Made by a program: the position numbers and the translations under genes. Positions 17,043 to 25,487 of a stretch of DNA of 64,000 bases are shown here, piece by piece. The notes beneath the pieces are model-generated. The model made no database searches. It was not told where the DNA came from and saw nothing but the letters and a program-made list of their open reading frames with translations. Origin of the DNA: Hyphomicrobiales bacterium (lineage in GTDB: Bacteria; Pseudomonadota; Alphaproteobacteria; Rhizobiales; Rhizobiaceae); the NCBI GenBank assembly GCA_900469955.1, contig UBYX01000007.1:1-64000 (forward strand), given 5' to 3'. Each line of letters opens with the position of its first letter. Within the stretch, counting starts at the first letter, position 1.

Positions 17043-17825
17043 TCATCGTTGCAGTCCGTGTCGAAACGCCTCTGCAATCAACTGAGCCCGATTTCCTGCA
17101 TCGAGCTTGCGCTGCAGGTTGGCCAGATGCACCGCCACGGTTCGCTCCGAGCGTCGCGTTAGACTTCCTATTTCCTTAGCCGTCTTGCCAGCAACACACC
17201 AGGCGAGACATTCACTCTCGCTGGGGGTAATCATGACATCGGCCATCTTTTTGTCGTTTGTTCCCCTGAGTTCTTGAAGGCGGGTGTGGGCGCATATTGC
17301 AATAATTCGTAGAAGGTCTCGGTGGGCGACAGACAATGAGACCTGGCGGCCGGCCAGAGAAAAGAGACCTACAAGACCGCGCCGCGAGAAGATCGGGACC
17401 GTCACGCCGTCCACTAGCCCGAAATCGGCAGCTTCGCGCATGATCTGACGGCCTTTGGACGACAGAGCCTGCCCCTTGATGGCCTCGGACCAGACGATTG
17501 TACGGTCGGTGCGACGGACGAGGTTTACGATCGGATCGTCAAAAAAGTAGTTTTTCTCAACGTATACCTTAAACCATCCAGCGGACCAGCCGTTCAAGAG
17601 AAAGTAGGCCTCCAAACTCTCATGGGGCAGGGGATATCCTGCCATGGCAAATCGCTCGAAACCTAACGATGCGGTGACGCGCTCGACCAGAGCTGAAACT
17701 TCCGCTGGGCTCCGCGCCGCGGTACAAGCTTCGCAAAATTGAAGCAGCAAACCTGCCAATAACATCTCAAACTCCGCGCTCCATTGCTGGGTTATCTTGG
17801 CAGAGCCGCTGACGATATGTCCCAT
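17043..17825 (-). CDS. LuxR-family quorum-sensing regulator
   Basis: 260 residues. The N-terminal autoinducer-binding domain keeps the ligand-pocket residues: W and Y in G-W-F-K-V-Y, the D-P pair after N-Y-F-F-D, W in I-V-W-S-E, and G in V-D-G-V-T-V-P. The C-terminal GerE helix-turn-helix spans about residues 195-255 (A-K-E-I-G ... E-R-T-V-A-V-H-L). It should bind the lactone made by the adjacent LuxI and act on DNA. The start is uncertain because no strong ribosome site precedes the ATG at 17825. Confidence 0.9.
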   Translation of the reverse strand: MGHIVSGSAKITQQWSAEFEMLLAGLLLQFCEACTAARSPAEVSALVERVTASLGFERFAMAGYPLPHESLEAYFLLNGWSAGWFKVYVEKNYFFDDPIVNLVRRTDRTIVWSEAIKGQALSSKGRQIMREAADFGLVDGVTVPIFSRRGLVGLFSLAGRQVSLSVAHRDLLRIIAICAHTRLQELRGTNDKKMADVMITPSESECLAWCVAGKTAKEIGSLTRRSERTVAVHLANLQRKLDAGNRAQLIAEAFRHGLQR

Positions 17826-18078
17826 AGGGCGGGGGAGGCGCTGGAGATTTAGATATTAACGATGGCGGCCCACCTGAACCCATCCATGGCAGCGGGACGC
17901 CTCTCAGACCAGAGCTCGATGAGCCGGCCGAGAGGTGCGACGCTGAATTATCGAAGTCAGCTCCGACTACCTCCAGTCTTTCGCAGGATCGGTCAATCAA
18001 GACGACACCACTCCCGCTGTCAGTTAAAGCCCGCATCTTATTCGAGCGTCGCTGCCACTGTAAATTGCGAGATTTCGC

Positions 18079-18262
18079 ATGTTCGCGCCGAGGCCTCTTT
18101 CTGTCCGCAAGAAGGTCTCTTCGCGGGCCACGATGCTGGGGCGGAGAACTGGCGACTATCGCCCCTCTCATCGACGCGCAAACTCAATGCCGGCTCCCAC
18201 TCGCCTACCTGAGGGCTACGCTCCGCCAACGTCAACGGCGACAAGTAGTCGAGGCAGGTTCC
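18079..18262 (+). pseudogene. IS66-family transposase C-terminal relic
   Basis: Translating across frames gives pieces of the IS66 TnpC tail in order. These are R-P-L-S-V-R-K-K, then L-F-A-G-H-D-A-G-A-E-N-W ending at 18152, then T-I-A-P-L-I-D in a second frame, K-L-N-A-G in another, L-A-Y-L-R-A-T-L, and V-N-G-D-K followed by a stop and S-R. At least three frame changes and an internal stop show decay. No terminal repeats or accessory genes of a complete element were recognised. Confidence 0.6.
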
Positions 18263-18332
18263 GCATCAACCCGCACGCACGACAACGCGAGCTTCAGTGC
18301 CGGACTGGCCGGGTGGAAGGCTTGCAACTCAT

Positions 18333-18677
18333 CTAGCCGCCGGTCCGACATGATGTCTTCCAGTGGACCAGCCCCACCTGGATGAGTGCCTTTTCATGAA
18401 CCGCTACGCCTGCCCTCTCGATTATGGCTAGCACTCTCAGCAGGACCATTTCTCTCGGTTCGGTCGAAAGGTTGGTCGTCCACCACCAGTTGTCAGGGTC
18501 ATCTAGGTAAGCCCTCACATACTCATCGACCGTTACAGCAGCCTCGTCAAACGTTGCAGTGTCTGGCAACCAGATTTGTTGGCGTTGTATCATCCGGGCT
18601 ACGAGCGGTTTGGTCGAAGGCTGGTAATTAGGTGGATTTCGATCTGCATGCGAGATACTCCAGAAAATTGCCGTCAA
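18333..18677 (-). CDS. Hypothetical protein, 114 residues
   Basis: Not recognised. It is acidic in the middle (D-D-P-D-N-W-W-W) with a helical C-terminal half, no signal peptide and no membrane segment. An internal ATG about 28 codons in is an alternative start. It lies in a decayed region next to the IS66 relic, so it may itself be a remnant. Support is only the open frame and plausible composition. Confidence 0.4.
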   Translation of the reverse strand: MTAIFWSISHADRNPPNYQPSTKPLVARMIQRQQIWLPDTATFDEAAVTVDEYVRAYLDDPDNWWWTTNLSTEPREMVLLRVLAIIERAGVAVHEKALIQVGLVHWKTSCRTGG

Positions 18678-18909
18678 ATCCTAACCGTACGTGCCGCTCG
18701 ATTGCAATGACCGCTCCTCCAATCGGTCATTTCGACTGGTCTTCTCGCTCAAACCCATTCATTTCGCGCCGTCGGCGGAGCCCGCGCCAGATGGCCGTCC
18801 AAACCTCGAGTGAAGCTTTTGTTTAGGGAACTCGTGGACCTCAAAATCGGTTCTTAAACATGTTTGCAAATGAGGACCGGTACATCCCAACCATCTGGAG
18901 GACGGCGCC

Positions 18910-19080
18910 ATGACGAAGAATGGGATGATAGGCCTGCTCTTGATCGTGGTTATAGTTCTGGTGGCGGCTTTTTTGATGCGTGGACCAGGCCAGCCAAGCC
19001 GGTCGGGTGTGGTCGCGCCGGCTGATACGCCTCCGCCCGTTACCACGCCTTCCCCGCCAGCCATCACACCAAACCGATGA
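18910..19080 (+). CDS. Small single-pass membrane protein, 56 residues
   Basis: The ATG at 18910 is preceded by GGAGGA at proper spacing. The protein begins M-T-K-N-G, has one hydrophobic helix (about residues 6-22, G-L-L-L-I-V-V-I-V-L-V-A-A-F-L-M), then R-G-P-G-Q and a Pro/Thr-rich tail ending I-T-P-N-R. The layout suggests an inner-membrane anchor with a short periplasmic Pro-rich tail. Function is unknown. It is probably real because of the strong ribosome site and the clean amphipathic layout. Confidence 0.6.
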   Translation: MTKNGMIGLLLIVVIVLVAAFLMRGPGQPSRSGVVAPADTPPPVTTPSPPAITPNR

Positions 19081-19652
19081 TTCGAGACGGCGTCGTGCGC
19101 CGTCTGGATCTTGCCGGGTCTGAAAATGCCGCCGTTCTTCCGGTTCCCCCAGAAGAACGCGGCACGTCAGTACCAATACTCTTTCCGATAGCCTGAAGGA
19201 GTTCGGTGATCCGAGTTGAATGGAGACAATGATGGTTCTGGAAATTATATTGGCGTCGGTGTGAGGCGATCGCCATGCAGACTGACATCGATTGTACGAC
19301 GGTGCGCAAATGAATCGAGCGTATAGCGCGGACTAGAGCCTACGGTACTAGCAAGCCGAGGGCGGCGGGGGATCTCGCGGCCGGTTACGTCAGCACACCG
19401 AGTTGGCTACTTCGCCGTGCCGTGGACGTGGGAAAGGGTCTAATGTGCGCGCTTCGATGCAGAACGTCCGGACACGCGCTTTCGCCGGCGCGCCGAACAG
19501 CCCTTGCGATCGCGGTACGCCCGGAGTTCTGCCAGAGATCCACCAAATCTTTGAATTGATCAGGACTTCGTCGAAGGACTCGTCAACCACGATCCGCGTG
19601 GGTATCAGACGCTTTTCAAAGGGCCGCAGCTGATGGGCCTTTGCGAACGTAA

Positions 19653-19684
19653 AGAGCCCGCGCAGCCCCCCCGGCGCGGGCTCT
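19653..19684 (+). terminator. Strong terminator-like hairpin
   Basis: AGAGCCCGCGC at 19653-19663 pairs perfectly with GCGCGGGCTCT at 19674-19684 around a ten-base C-rich loop. The right arm continues into TCCTAAG. No long T tract follows, but the stem of 11 mostly GC pairs is very stable. No clear gene ends just upstream on the plus strand, so what it terminates is unknown. Confidence 0.6.
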
Positions 19685-19800
19685 TCCTAAGCCTAAGACT
19701 CTTCTATGCTCGGCCTAGTGATGCTTTGATGGTAGCCTAACCGGCGGCAGCCGCAAATTAACTCAAAAGAATTAGAGCAAACGATCACCTACCGAAAAGA

Positions 19801-19825
19801 CGGCCAGCGCCGCAGGCGCCGGCCG
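19801..19825. repeat. GC-rich inverted repeat
   Basis: CGGCCAGCGCC and GGCGCCGGCCG flank a three-base GCA loop, with one mismatch in 11 pairs. It may fold as a hairpin in RNA. No T tract and no adjacent gene explain it. Confidence 0.4.
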
Positions 19826-20189
19826 CTGAGATTGCTGGTCGGGGGTAGACCGCAAGTTCTCAGGAAATCATTACACCCAAACAGCGTTGTACGATCGGGC
19901 TGGCCGTTCAGATGACGCCGACAAACTGAGGACCTCCGCCTCAGGCAAGCGTGTCAGGACCACCGGTTCCAACGAGGTTACCGACCCGGTCATCCTGACC
20001 TCATCACCGGTAAACACTGCTGAAATACAGTCGGAACCTTCCAACCGCTAATGAGACGGTAACTGAGGGTCTGTCGCGAGCCATTGACGTCACCGCGACA
20101 TTAGCAACCTTGTAGCGAGCGCGAGGGGGGCGGTTAACAAACGCGGGCTGATGAAGCAGTGCTGCGGGGCGTGAGGCACGAAACAACAA

Positions 20190-20447
20190 TCAGGCAATGA
20201 TTCTCGCTTCTATTGCCGCGGCAATGAACGCCTCTCTCGCCAGTTCACCCGGTCTTTTTCGTATGGTCGCCAACTGGCAGGTCTGGTGAGCCCGATCGTA
20301 GTGGGGCCCACGTTCGGCTGGCCATCGATCCTTGAGATAGGTCAGTGCCTCGTTCGGACCGTGAACGCTTTCGGAGGCACCGTAGCCAATCCTGACATAG
20401 ACTGGGACTTGCCAAAGGCCGATTTCATAGCTCTGTTGAACAGTCAT
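20190..20447 (-). CDS. DUF982 family protein
   Basis: 85 residues. The core P-V-Y-V-R-I-G-Y-G, V-H-G-P-N-E-A-L, L-K-D-R-W-P and R-G-P-H-Y-D-R-A, followed by A-R-E-A-F-I-A-A-A-I-E-A, matches DUF982, a small family common in rhizobia, often in several copies. Function is unknown. GGGAGGAGG lies just upstream of the ATG at 20447. No partner gene is adjacent. Confidence 0.85.
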   Translation of the reverse strand: MTVQQSYEIGLWQVPVYVRIGYGASESVHGPNEALTYLKDRWPAERGPHYDRAHQTCQLATIRKRPGELAREAFIAAAIEARIIA

Positions 20448-21328
20448 TTTTTCCTCCTCCCATCAAATTTCACACAAGGAGCACGACCAACACGAACATT
20501 CTCGGTCGGCTTTCGCAAAAATCAAATCTTCTTGGCATTTTACGCAGACTTGCCGTTAGCTAACGTAGCCTGCGCAAGTCAAACCGGAGACGAAACGGTA
20601 TCTGACCCGTGTTTGTCCGTCAGTCTATTTTCGACGTCGCCCTCCAGAGGGTAAATCTACTGCTATCAAATCGCCAATGCAATTAACCATCCGAATGATA
20701 AAACCGAAATCGGCATCAATCAAAGGATAGATACACCGACGAATGAGGCCTATGTTTTGGATAGGCACAAAATAATTACGTCCGATGTCTGCCAGTCGGT
20801 GGCAATACTCCGATTGCCTTGGCGCAAGAGGCGTCTTAATCCAACCTATATTGTCAGGTTCACTCCACAGTTCCAAGCGGTCTGCGCCGCCGCGCGAAAG
20901 CAACGACTTCGAAGTGGTGGAGCGCAGGGTCGCGGCGGGGGGGACGCCGCGCTTTCGCAAGCAGGTATGACCCTGCACTCCGCATCGCCTCTCTCGATCG
21001 CCACGGCGACGGACACAGAAAATGATGGAGGGAAGCGGGCGTCCGCCGCCGTGACCTAACAGAACTGACCATTTCCCGACTTGTTTCAGACTTCATCCGA
21101 AAGGCGTAGGCTGCCCCTTTTAAACTTTTCGCCGTCGTTTTGAACCAGGCGGACGGCACCGTAGGAGGTTCTGACTGTCAGAGCGAAAAAACGGTCACAG
21201 CCGCTCCCTTGTCCCAGCTTACCGGTCTTTCTCGGCTAGCCAGACGCGGTAAGCGCGGCTCTTCTTCGTTGCGATCGCGCCCACATATCGCCATCTCCCA
21301 GCACCGAAGACGGACGCTAAAATGATGG
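20448..21328. other. Gene-poor stretch before the polysaccharide locus
   Basis: About 880 bases with no coding sequence I can support. Open frames on both strands lack ribosome sites and recognisable content. It separates the DUF982 gene from the leftmost glycosyltransferase, and so marks the edge of the polysaccharide locus. Confidence 0.5.
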
Positions 21329-22549
21329 TCATCCGCTTTGACTGCATTCGGACTGGGTTCTATGGGTGCCAACGAGGCGTTCGTATAGCTTACTAATCCC
21401 ATCGATATGCGCTTTATCCCCGTATTTGATCAGCGCCTGAGTTCGTGCCGTGCTGCTAATATGGTCCCATTGCTGCCGATCGGTGAGAAGCCATGTCAGT
21501 GGCGCGACGAAGGCGTCCGGCTTTCCTGGCTCTACTAGGTAACCCGTGATTCCATCTTCAATGGCCTCCGGGTTTCCTCCATGATTGGTCGCAATAACAG
21601 GCGTCCCAAGCAGCATGGCTTCGATCAGCGTGCGCCCAAATGGTTCGTTCAAGGCGGGAACCAGGAGAGCGTCCAATGCACCCATACAAGGAGCCACCGG
21701 CGTTCGAAAGCCCATCAGATGAATCCGATCCGATATCCCGAGCGCCTTTGCGCGCCGTTTAACTTCTTCGCCAAGATCCGGCCTGTTGGGAGGAGACGTG
21801 CCAAAGATCAGGCCGGAAAGAGCGAAGTCGGGATAGCTTTGAAGGAACGCGTGTACCGCCTCAACGAATGCCACCGGTTGCTTGCGTGCGACCAATCCGC
21901 CGACATACCCGACGAAACGTGTATTAAGGGGGAGGCGCAATTCGTCGACAAATGCTCTACGGCAGGCCTCGCGATCGGGCAATGAGCTGGGATGGTCGAA
22001 CGGACTATGGAGCACCGTGAACTTGTGACCAATCGGCAAAAGGGGCCTCGCCGGTTGAACAAACTTTGACACCCCCACGATGTGATTTGCCAAGAGGGGC
22101 GCTAGAGTGTTGACGCCTTGCGCTAGCGGATCTGCCCGGTGGTGCCACAGGAGCTTGCCGCCAGACAGACGTGCCGCCAGAGCCCAGGTGGCGTGCATCT
22201 CGCTGTCGTTCGTGTGTACGATGTCGATTGCGTTGGCCCGCAGAAATGGAACTAGACGAGCGGTGTTCCGCATGAGCGAACGAGCCCTCGCAATGCCGCC
22301 TTTTAGTCCTCGATCTTTCGTCGGAGATAAGATATCGACCTCGGGGGCCAGGGTGACCGGAAGTCCACGCTCGTGCATGTATCGCTCAAGGATCAAGCCG
22401 CTTCTGTGGATGACGATTAGCGGGTCAAACCTTGTCCTGTCGAGGCCCGCAATGAGGCCGGCTGCGGAAATATGGCTCCCCCCTAACTTGTCGCCCACGA
22501 ACGGAAAAGCGATGGTAATTTTGCGCGGGAGCGGACCGTGTTGTTCCAT
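21329..22549 (-). CDS. Glycosyltransferase family 4
   Basis: 406 residues from the ATG at 22549; a GTG at 22570 is possible and neither has a strong ribosome site. The GT-B fold is shown by the N-terminal F-P-F-V-G-D-K-L-G-G-S-H loop and the C-terminal EX7E signature E-P-F-G-R-T-L-I-E-A-M with T-P-V-I-A-T-N-H-G-G. It transfers a sugar from a nucleotide donor to a lipid-linked acceptor on the cytoplasmic face. The sugar cannot be read from the sequence. It is the last of four leftward genes led by the capD-like gene. Confidence 0.88.
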   Translation of the reverse strand: MEQHGPLPRKITIAFPFVGDKLGGSHISAAGLIAGLDRTRFDPLIVIHRSGLILERYMHERGLPVTLAPEVDILSPTKDRGLKGGIARARSLMRNTARLVPFLRANAIDIVHTNDSEMHATWALAARLSGGKLLWHHRADPLAQGVNTLAPLLANHIVGVSKFVQPARPLLPIGHKFTVLHSPFDHPSSLPDREACRRAFVDELRLPLNTRFVGYVGGLVARKQPVAFVEAVHAFLQSYPDFALSGLIFGTSPPNRPDLGEEVKRRAKALGISDRIHLMGFRTPVAPCMGALDALLVPALNEPFGRTLIEAMLLGTPVIATNHGGNPEAIEDGITGYLVEPGKPDAFVAPLTWLLTDRQQWDHISSTARTQALIKYGDKAHIDGISKLYERLVGTHRTQSECSQSG

Positions 22550-22749
22550 GGTTTTTTCGGAGAGGAGCACGGAAATTTATCCCCAATCTACCTGACAGGA
22601 CATTTTGATTTCGTAGTTAGCTGTTTCATGCAGATAAGCGCGGGTATCATTGTCCAGGCGGAGCTGCTCTCACCGAAACGAACGCTGCCGTTGATCCTAT
22701 CATCACTGTGCCTTTTTTATCGGTGTCCGGGGGACCGATAAGGGAGACG

Positions 22750-23922
22750 TCACCAAGTCGGGTGCAAAAACGCGTCGTATTTCTGCGCAACTGCTGCCAG
22801 CGTGTATTCAACTTCAATCCGTCTGCGTGCACGGCGAGCCATGCGGGCATATTCGTCGGGTGACAAGTCAATCATCGTACGAATAGCCGATGCTAGAGCC
22901 TCTGGACGTCTGGAGGGAACTGCTATCCCGGCTCTTCCAACTAAAGCCGCTGCGTCTCCCACATTGGTGGTAACAACGGGCTTTGAGTGACTCATGGCCT
23001 CCGCGATGACGTTTGGAAACCCTTCTGTCCTTGACGAGAGTACGAAGAGGTCAATGCTATCATAGAACCTCGACATGTCCGAGACTTCACCCCAAAATTC
23101 GATGGATTTTAGCGGGAGCTCTGCCTCAGCGATGAGGCTTCTAAGGGCTGGGTTGTCGAGAGTTAGACCGTGGCCGGCGGCATAAAATTTGACGTTGGGG
23201 TGCGTTCTCAGGACGGATGCAGCTGCGTGAAAAAACGTGGCATGGTCTTTTTGCGGATGAAATCGGCCGGCGATGCCGATGCGCATCGGCTCTCTAGGCT
23301 CCGACTGAACCAAAGGGGGTAAGTCAAACCCGTTCGGGATGACCACAGCGTTGCGCTTGCTATAGCCGTAAGCCTCGTGCAATTCGCGAGCGCGATAGCT
23401 GTTGTAGATAACACCAGAGGCAGCCCCCGATAGCCACTTTCCCATCGTGATAGCCGCGCGTGAACTTCGCGAGAGCGACGCGGGGTCGTCCAATGATTGG
23501 CGGACATTCCAGAAAATAGGAGTACGCTTGCGCCCAATGCGAACTCCGATAGTTCCAGCGACCATCGCGTGGTACATCCAGCATAGGATTAGATCGGGCT
23601 GATGCTCGCGAATGAGCTGGGCCAAGCGCAGTATCGCCATCGGAAAAGTTGCAGCGCCACCCGCCTTGAGCGGAACGTAGAATACGTTGGGGTTATCGGC
23701 GAGATTTCGGTTCCGTTCCGAAATATCCAGCAAAGAGACAACGATAATGCGCTCGGTGCGCGATTGTCTGAGAAGGCGAGCCAACATTGTCTCGGCCCCG
23801 GCGCTCGCGGTAAAATTGGTGATGATATGCATGATCGTCCTAAGTGGAGCATGGCGGCTCGACGGCTTCGCTTTGCCGGCAAGATTGCTCTGGGAGAGGC
23901 TCAATTTCATATCAACGGTCAT
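22750..23922 (-). CDS. Glycosyltransferase family 4
   Basis: 390 residues with a GT-B fold. The N-terminal domain contains F-T-A-S-A-G-A-E-T-M (acceptor loop). The C-terminal domain has G-R-F-H-P-Q-K-D-H (donor phosphate binding) and the EX7E signature R-T-E-G-F-P-N-V-I-A-E-A-M. About 27 polar residues precede the domain, so the start could be later. It is the second glycosyltransferase of the leftward group, 132 bases from the next gene. Confidence 0.88.
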   Translation of the reverse strand: MTVDMKLSLSQSNLAGKAKPSSRHAPLRTIMHIITNFTASAGAETMLARLLRQSRTERIIVVSLLDISERNRNLADNPNVFYVPLKAGGAATFPMAILRLAQLIREHQPDLILCWMYHAMVAGTIGVRIGRKRTPIFWNVRQSLDDPASLSRSSRAAITMGKWLSGAASGVIYNSYRARELHEAYGYSKRNAVVIPNGFDLPPLVQSEPREPMRIGIAGRFHPQKDHATFFHAAASVLRTHPNVKFYAAGHGLTLDNPALRSLIAEAELPLKSIEFWGEVSDMSRFYDSIDLFVLSSRTEGFPNVIAEAMSHSKPVVTTNVGDAAALVGRAGIAVPSRRPEALASAIRTMIDLSPDEYARMARRARRRIEVEYTLAAVAQKYDAFLHPTW

Positions 23923-24055
23923 CGGTTCTATCCTCAGACTGAAGGCTTAACCGTATATCGAGCAACGTCCCATTGGCGGTGACGATCGCACAGCATGAAC
24001 GGGGTGCGTATTCTGTGGCCGCCAACGTAAAGCGGAGGAGCCGTAGGGAGGCCAG

Positions 24056-25441
24056 TCATTCAAGCTGCATCCAAGCGAATAGGACCCGATTGATCTCGTG
24101 CACATCGAACTTTGCTTCTGCTAACTCACGCGAACGCTGTCCCATCGTCACAGCCAATTCTGGTTGGCGAGCAAAGGCGGCCATTGCATCGGCAAGGCTC
24201 TCAGCATCGCGAGGCTCGACCAGGAATCCATTCACTCCAGGCTGCACAGTTTCACGGCAACCCGGCAGGTTGGTTGTGATGATGGGCCGCCCGGTCGCCA
24301 GCGCCTCTAGGATGCTTCGGGGGATGCCCTCCCGATAGTAGGAGGGCAAGACAAAGACAGTGCAAGCTGCAAGGTAGGGACGGACATCGTCAGTGTGACC
24401 TAGGTATTCGAGGACGCCTTCGTTCACCCAGCTGTTGATCTGATCGTGCGAAATGGACGTCGGATTGCAATCGAAATGTCCCAGGAGCTGAAACCGTGCG
24501 TCAGGAAATTCACGCTGCAACTGCCGCGCAGCGTCCACGAACTCGGCTACCCCTTTGTCACGCAAAAGGCGCGCAATCATAAGGAAAACAGGCCCTCGCT
24601 GAGGCGGGCTTGAAAGCTCGAAGTGCTCGAGGTCAACGCCGGAACCAGAGACTAATACGATCTTGGAATTGTCCTCCAGCATCCGATACCGTCGCAGGTC
24701 TTCGGCATCAGCTTCGTTATAGGCGAAGACGACTTTGGCACCTCGAAACGCAATCCGATAGAGGACAATACAGAGTTGGCGAATGACCTTGGATCTCATG
24801 ACCGGTGTAGTTTGGTCGGAAAACACGTGTCCAAGTCCAGTGACAAGGAAGCAGCGTTCCTTGACCGCTAATGTCCTGGCTGCGATCCCGGCATAGATTA
24901 TCGGTTTCATGGTGTAAGGCAGCACCATGTCAGGCTTCAGTTGCCGTAGATGCCGTCGCAACGTCCACAAAGTAACCAAATCTTCAAACGGATTGAGGCC
25001 GGTGCGCGCCATCGGGATGCGAACGAAATCGACACCGATTGCAGCCAGTTGGCGCTCAACCCGCACATCGTTGTCGGGAGCGAAGGCGACAACCTTATGG
25101 CCAGCCCGCACCATTCGTTTGAGCAATTCCAGTCGGAAAATTGTCAATGAGAGGGTCAGGCTCGCTATAACTGCAATCACTCGCTTGCGTGGCTCTGATT
25201 GTATTTCGAAACCCGGTTCTTCCCCTAGTCGCGCAGGGGGTAGGAGGACAAGGTGGTCCGCGGTGACGGGCTTCAAAGAGAGCTTTGGACTCAACGCGAA
25301 ATCTCCCGCCAGAACGTGGCGCCGTCTGCGCCGAACGGAAAGGGACTGACAGGCGATGCTAAACGGCCGGCGGATGAACTGGATCTGCTGGAGATTGCAA
25401 AAAACTTTTCCTCCGAGCGACGTGCACGTCGCACCTCGCAT
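24056..25441 (-). CDS. Glycosyltransferase family 4 with long N-terminal extension
   Basis: 461 residues. The GT-B domain begins near residue 88 (V-I-A-V-I-A-S-L-T) and carries the EX7E-type region Y-R-E-G-I-P-R-S-I-L-E-A-L with T-T-N-L-P-G-C-R-E. It resembles the group acting on undecaprenyl-diphosphate sugars (PglA-like), which would fit a second-sugar transferase. The first 87 residues are Arg-rich and unlike the family. GGGAGG before the ATG at 25441 supports the long start, but a GTG near 25180 would give a normal-sized enzyme. Confidence 0.83.
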   Translation of the reverse strand: MRGATCTSLGGKVFCNLQQIQFIRRPFSIACQSLSVRRRRRHVLAGDFALSPKLSLKPVTADHLVLLPPARLGEEPGFEIQSEPRKRVIAVIASLTLSLTIFRLELLKRMVRAGHKVVAFAPDNDVRVERQLAAIGVDFVRIPMARTGLNPFEDLVTLWTLRRHLRQLKPDMVLPYTMKPIIYAGIAARTLAVKERCFLVTGLGHVFSDQTTPVMRSKVIRQLCIVLYRIAFRGAKVVFAYNEADAEDLRRYRMLEDNSKIVLVSGSGVDLEHFELSSPPQRGPVFLMIARLLRDKGVAEFVDAARQLQREFPDARFQLLGHFDCNPTSISHDQINSWVNEGVLEYLGHTDDVRPYLAACTVFVLPSYYREGIPRSILEALATGRPIITTNLPGCRETVQPGVNGFLVEPRDAESLADAMAAFARQPELAVTMGQRSRELAEAKFDVHEINRVLFAWMQLE

Positions 25442-25487
25442 TTAATCTGCCTCCCTCGGTCTTGCTTGTCGTTACCCATAGACATCC

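Larger units (their letters stand above)
19081..20189. other. Gene-poor stretch
   Basis: No convincing coding sequence was found in these 1.1 kb. It contains a strong terminator-like hairpin (19653-19684) and a GC-rich inverted repeat (19801-19825). Short open frames here have no ribosome site or recognisable product. Confidence 0.5.
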
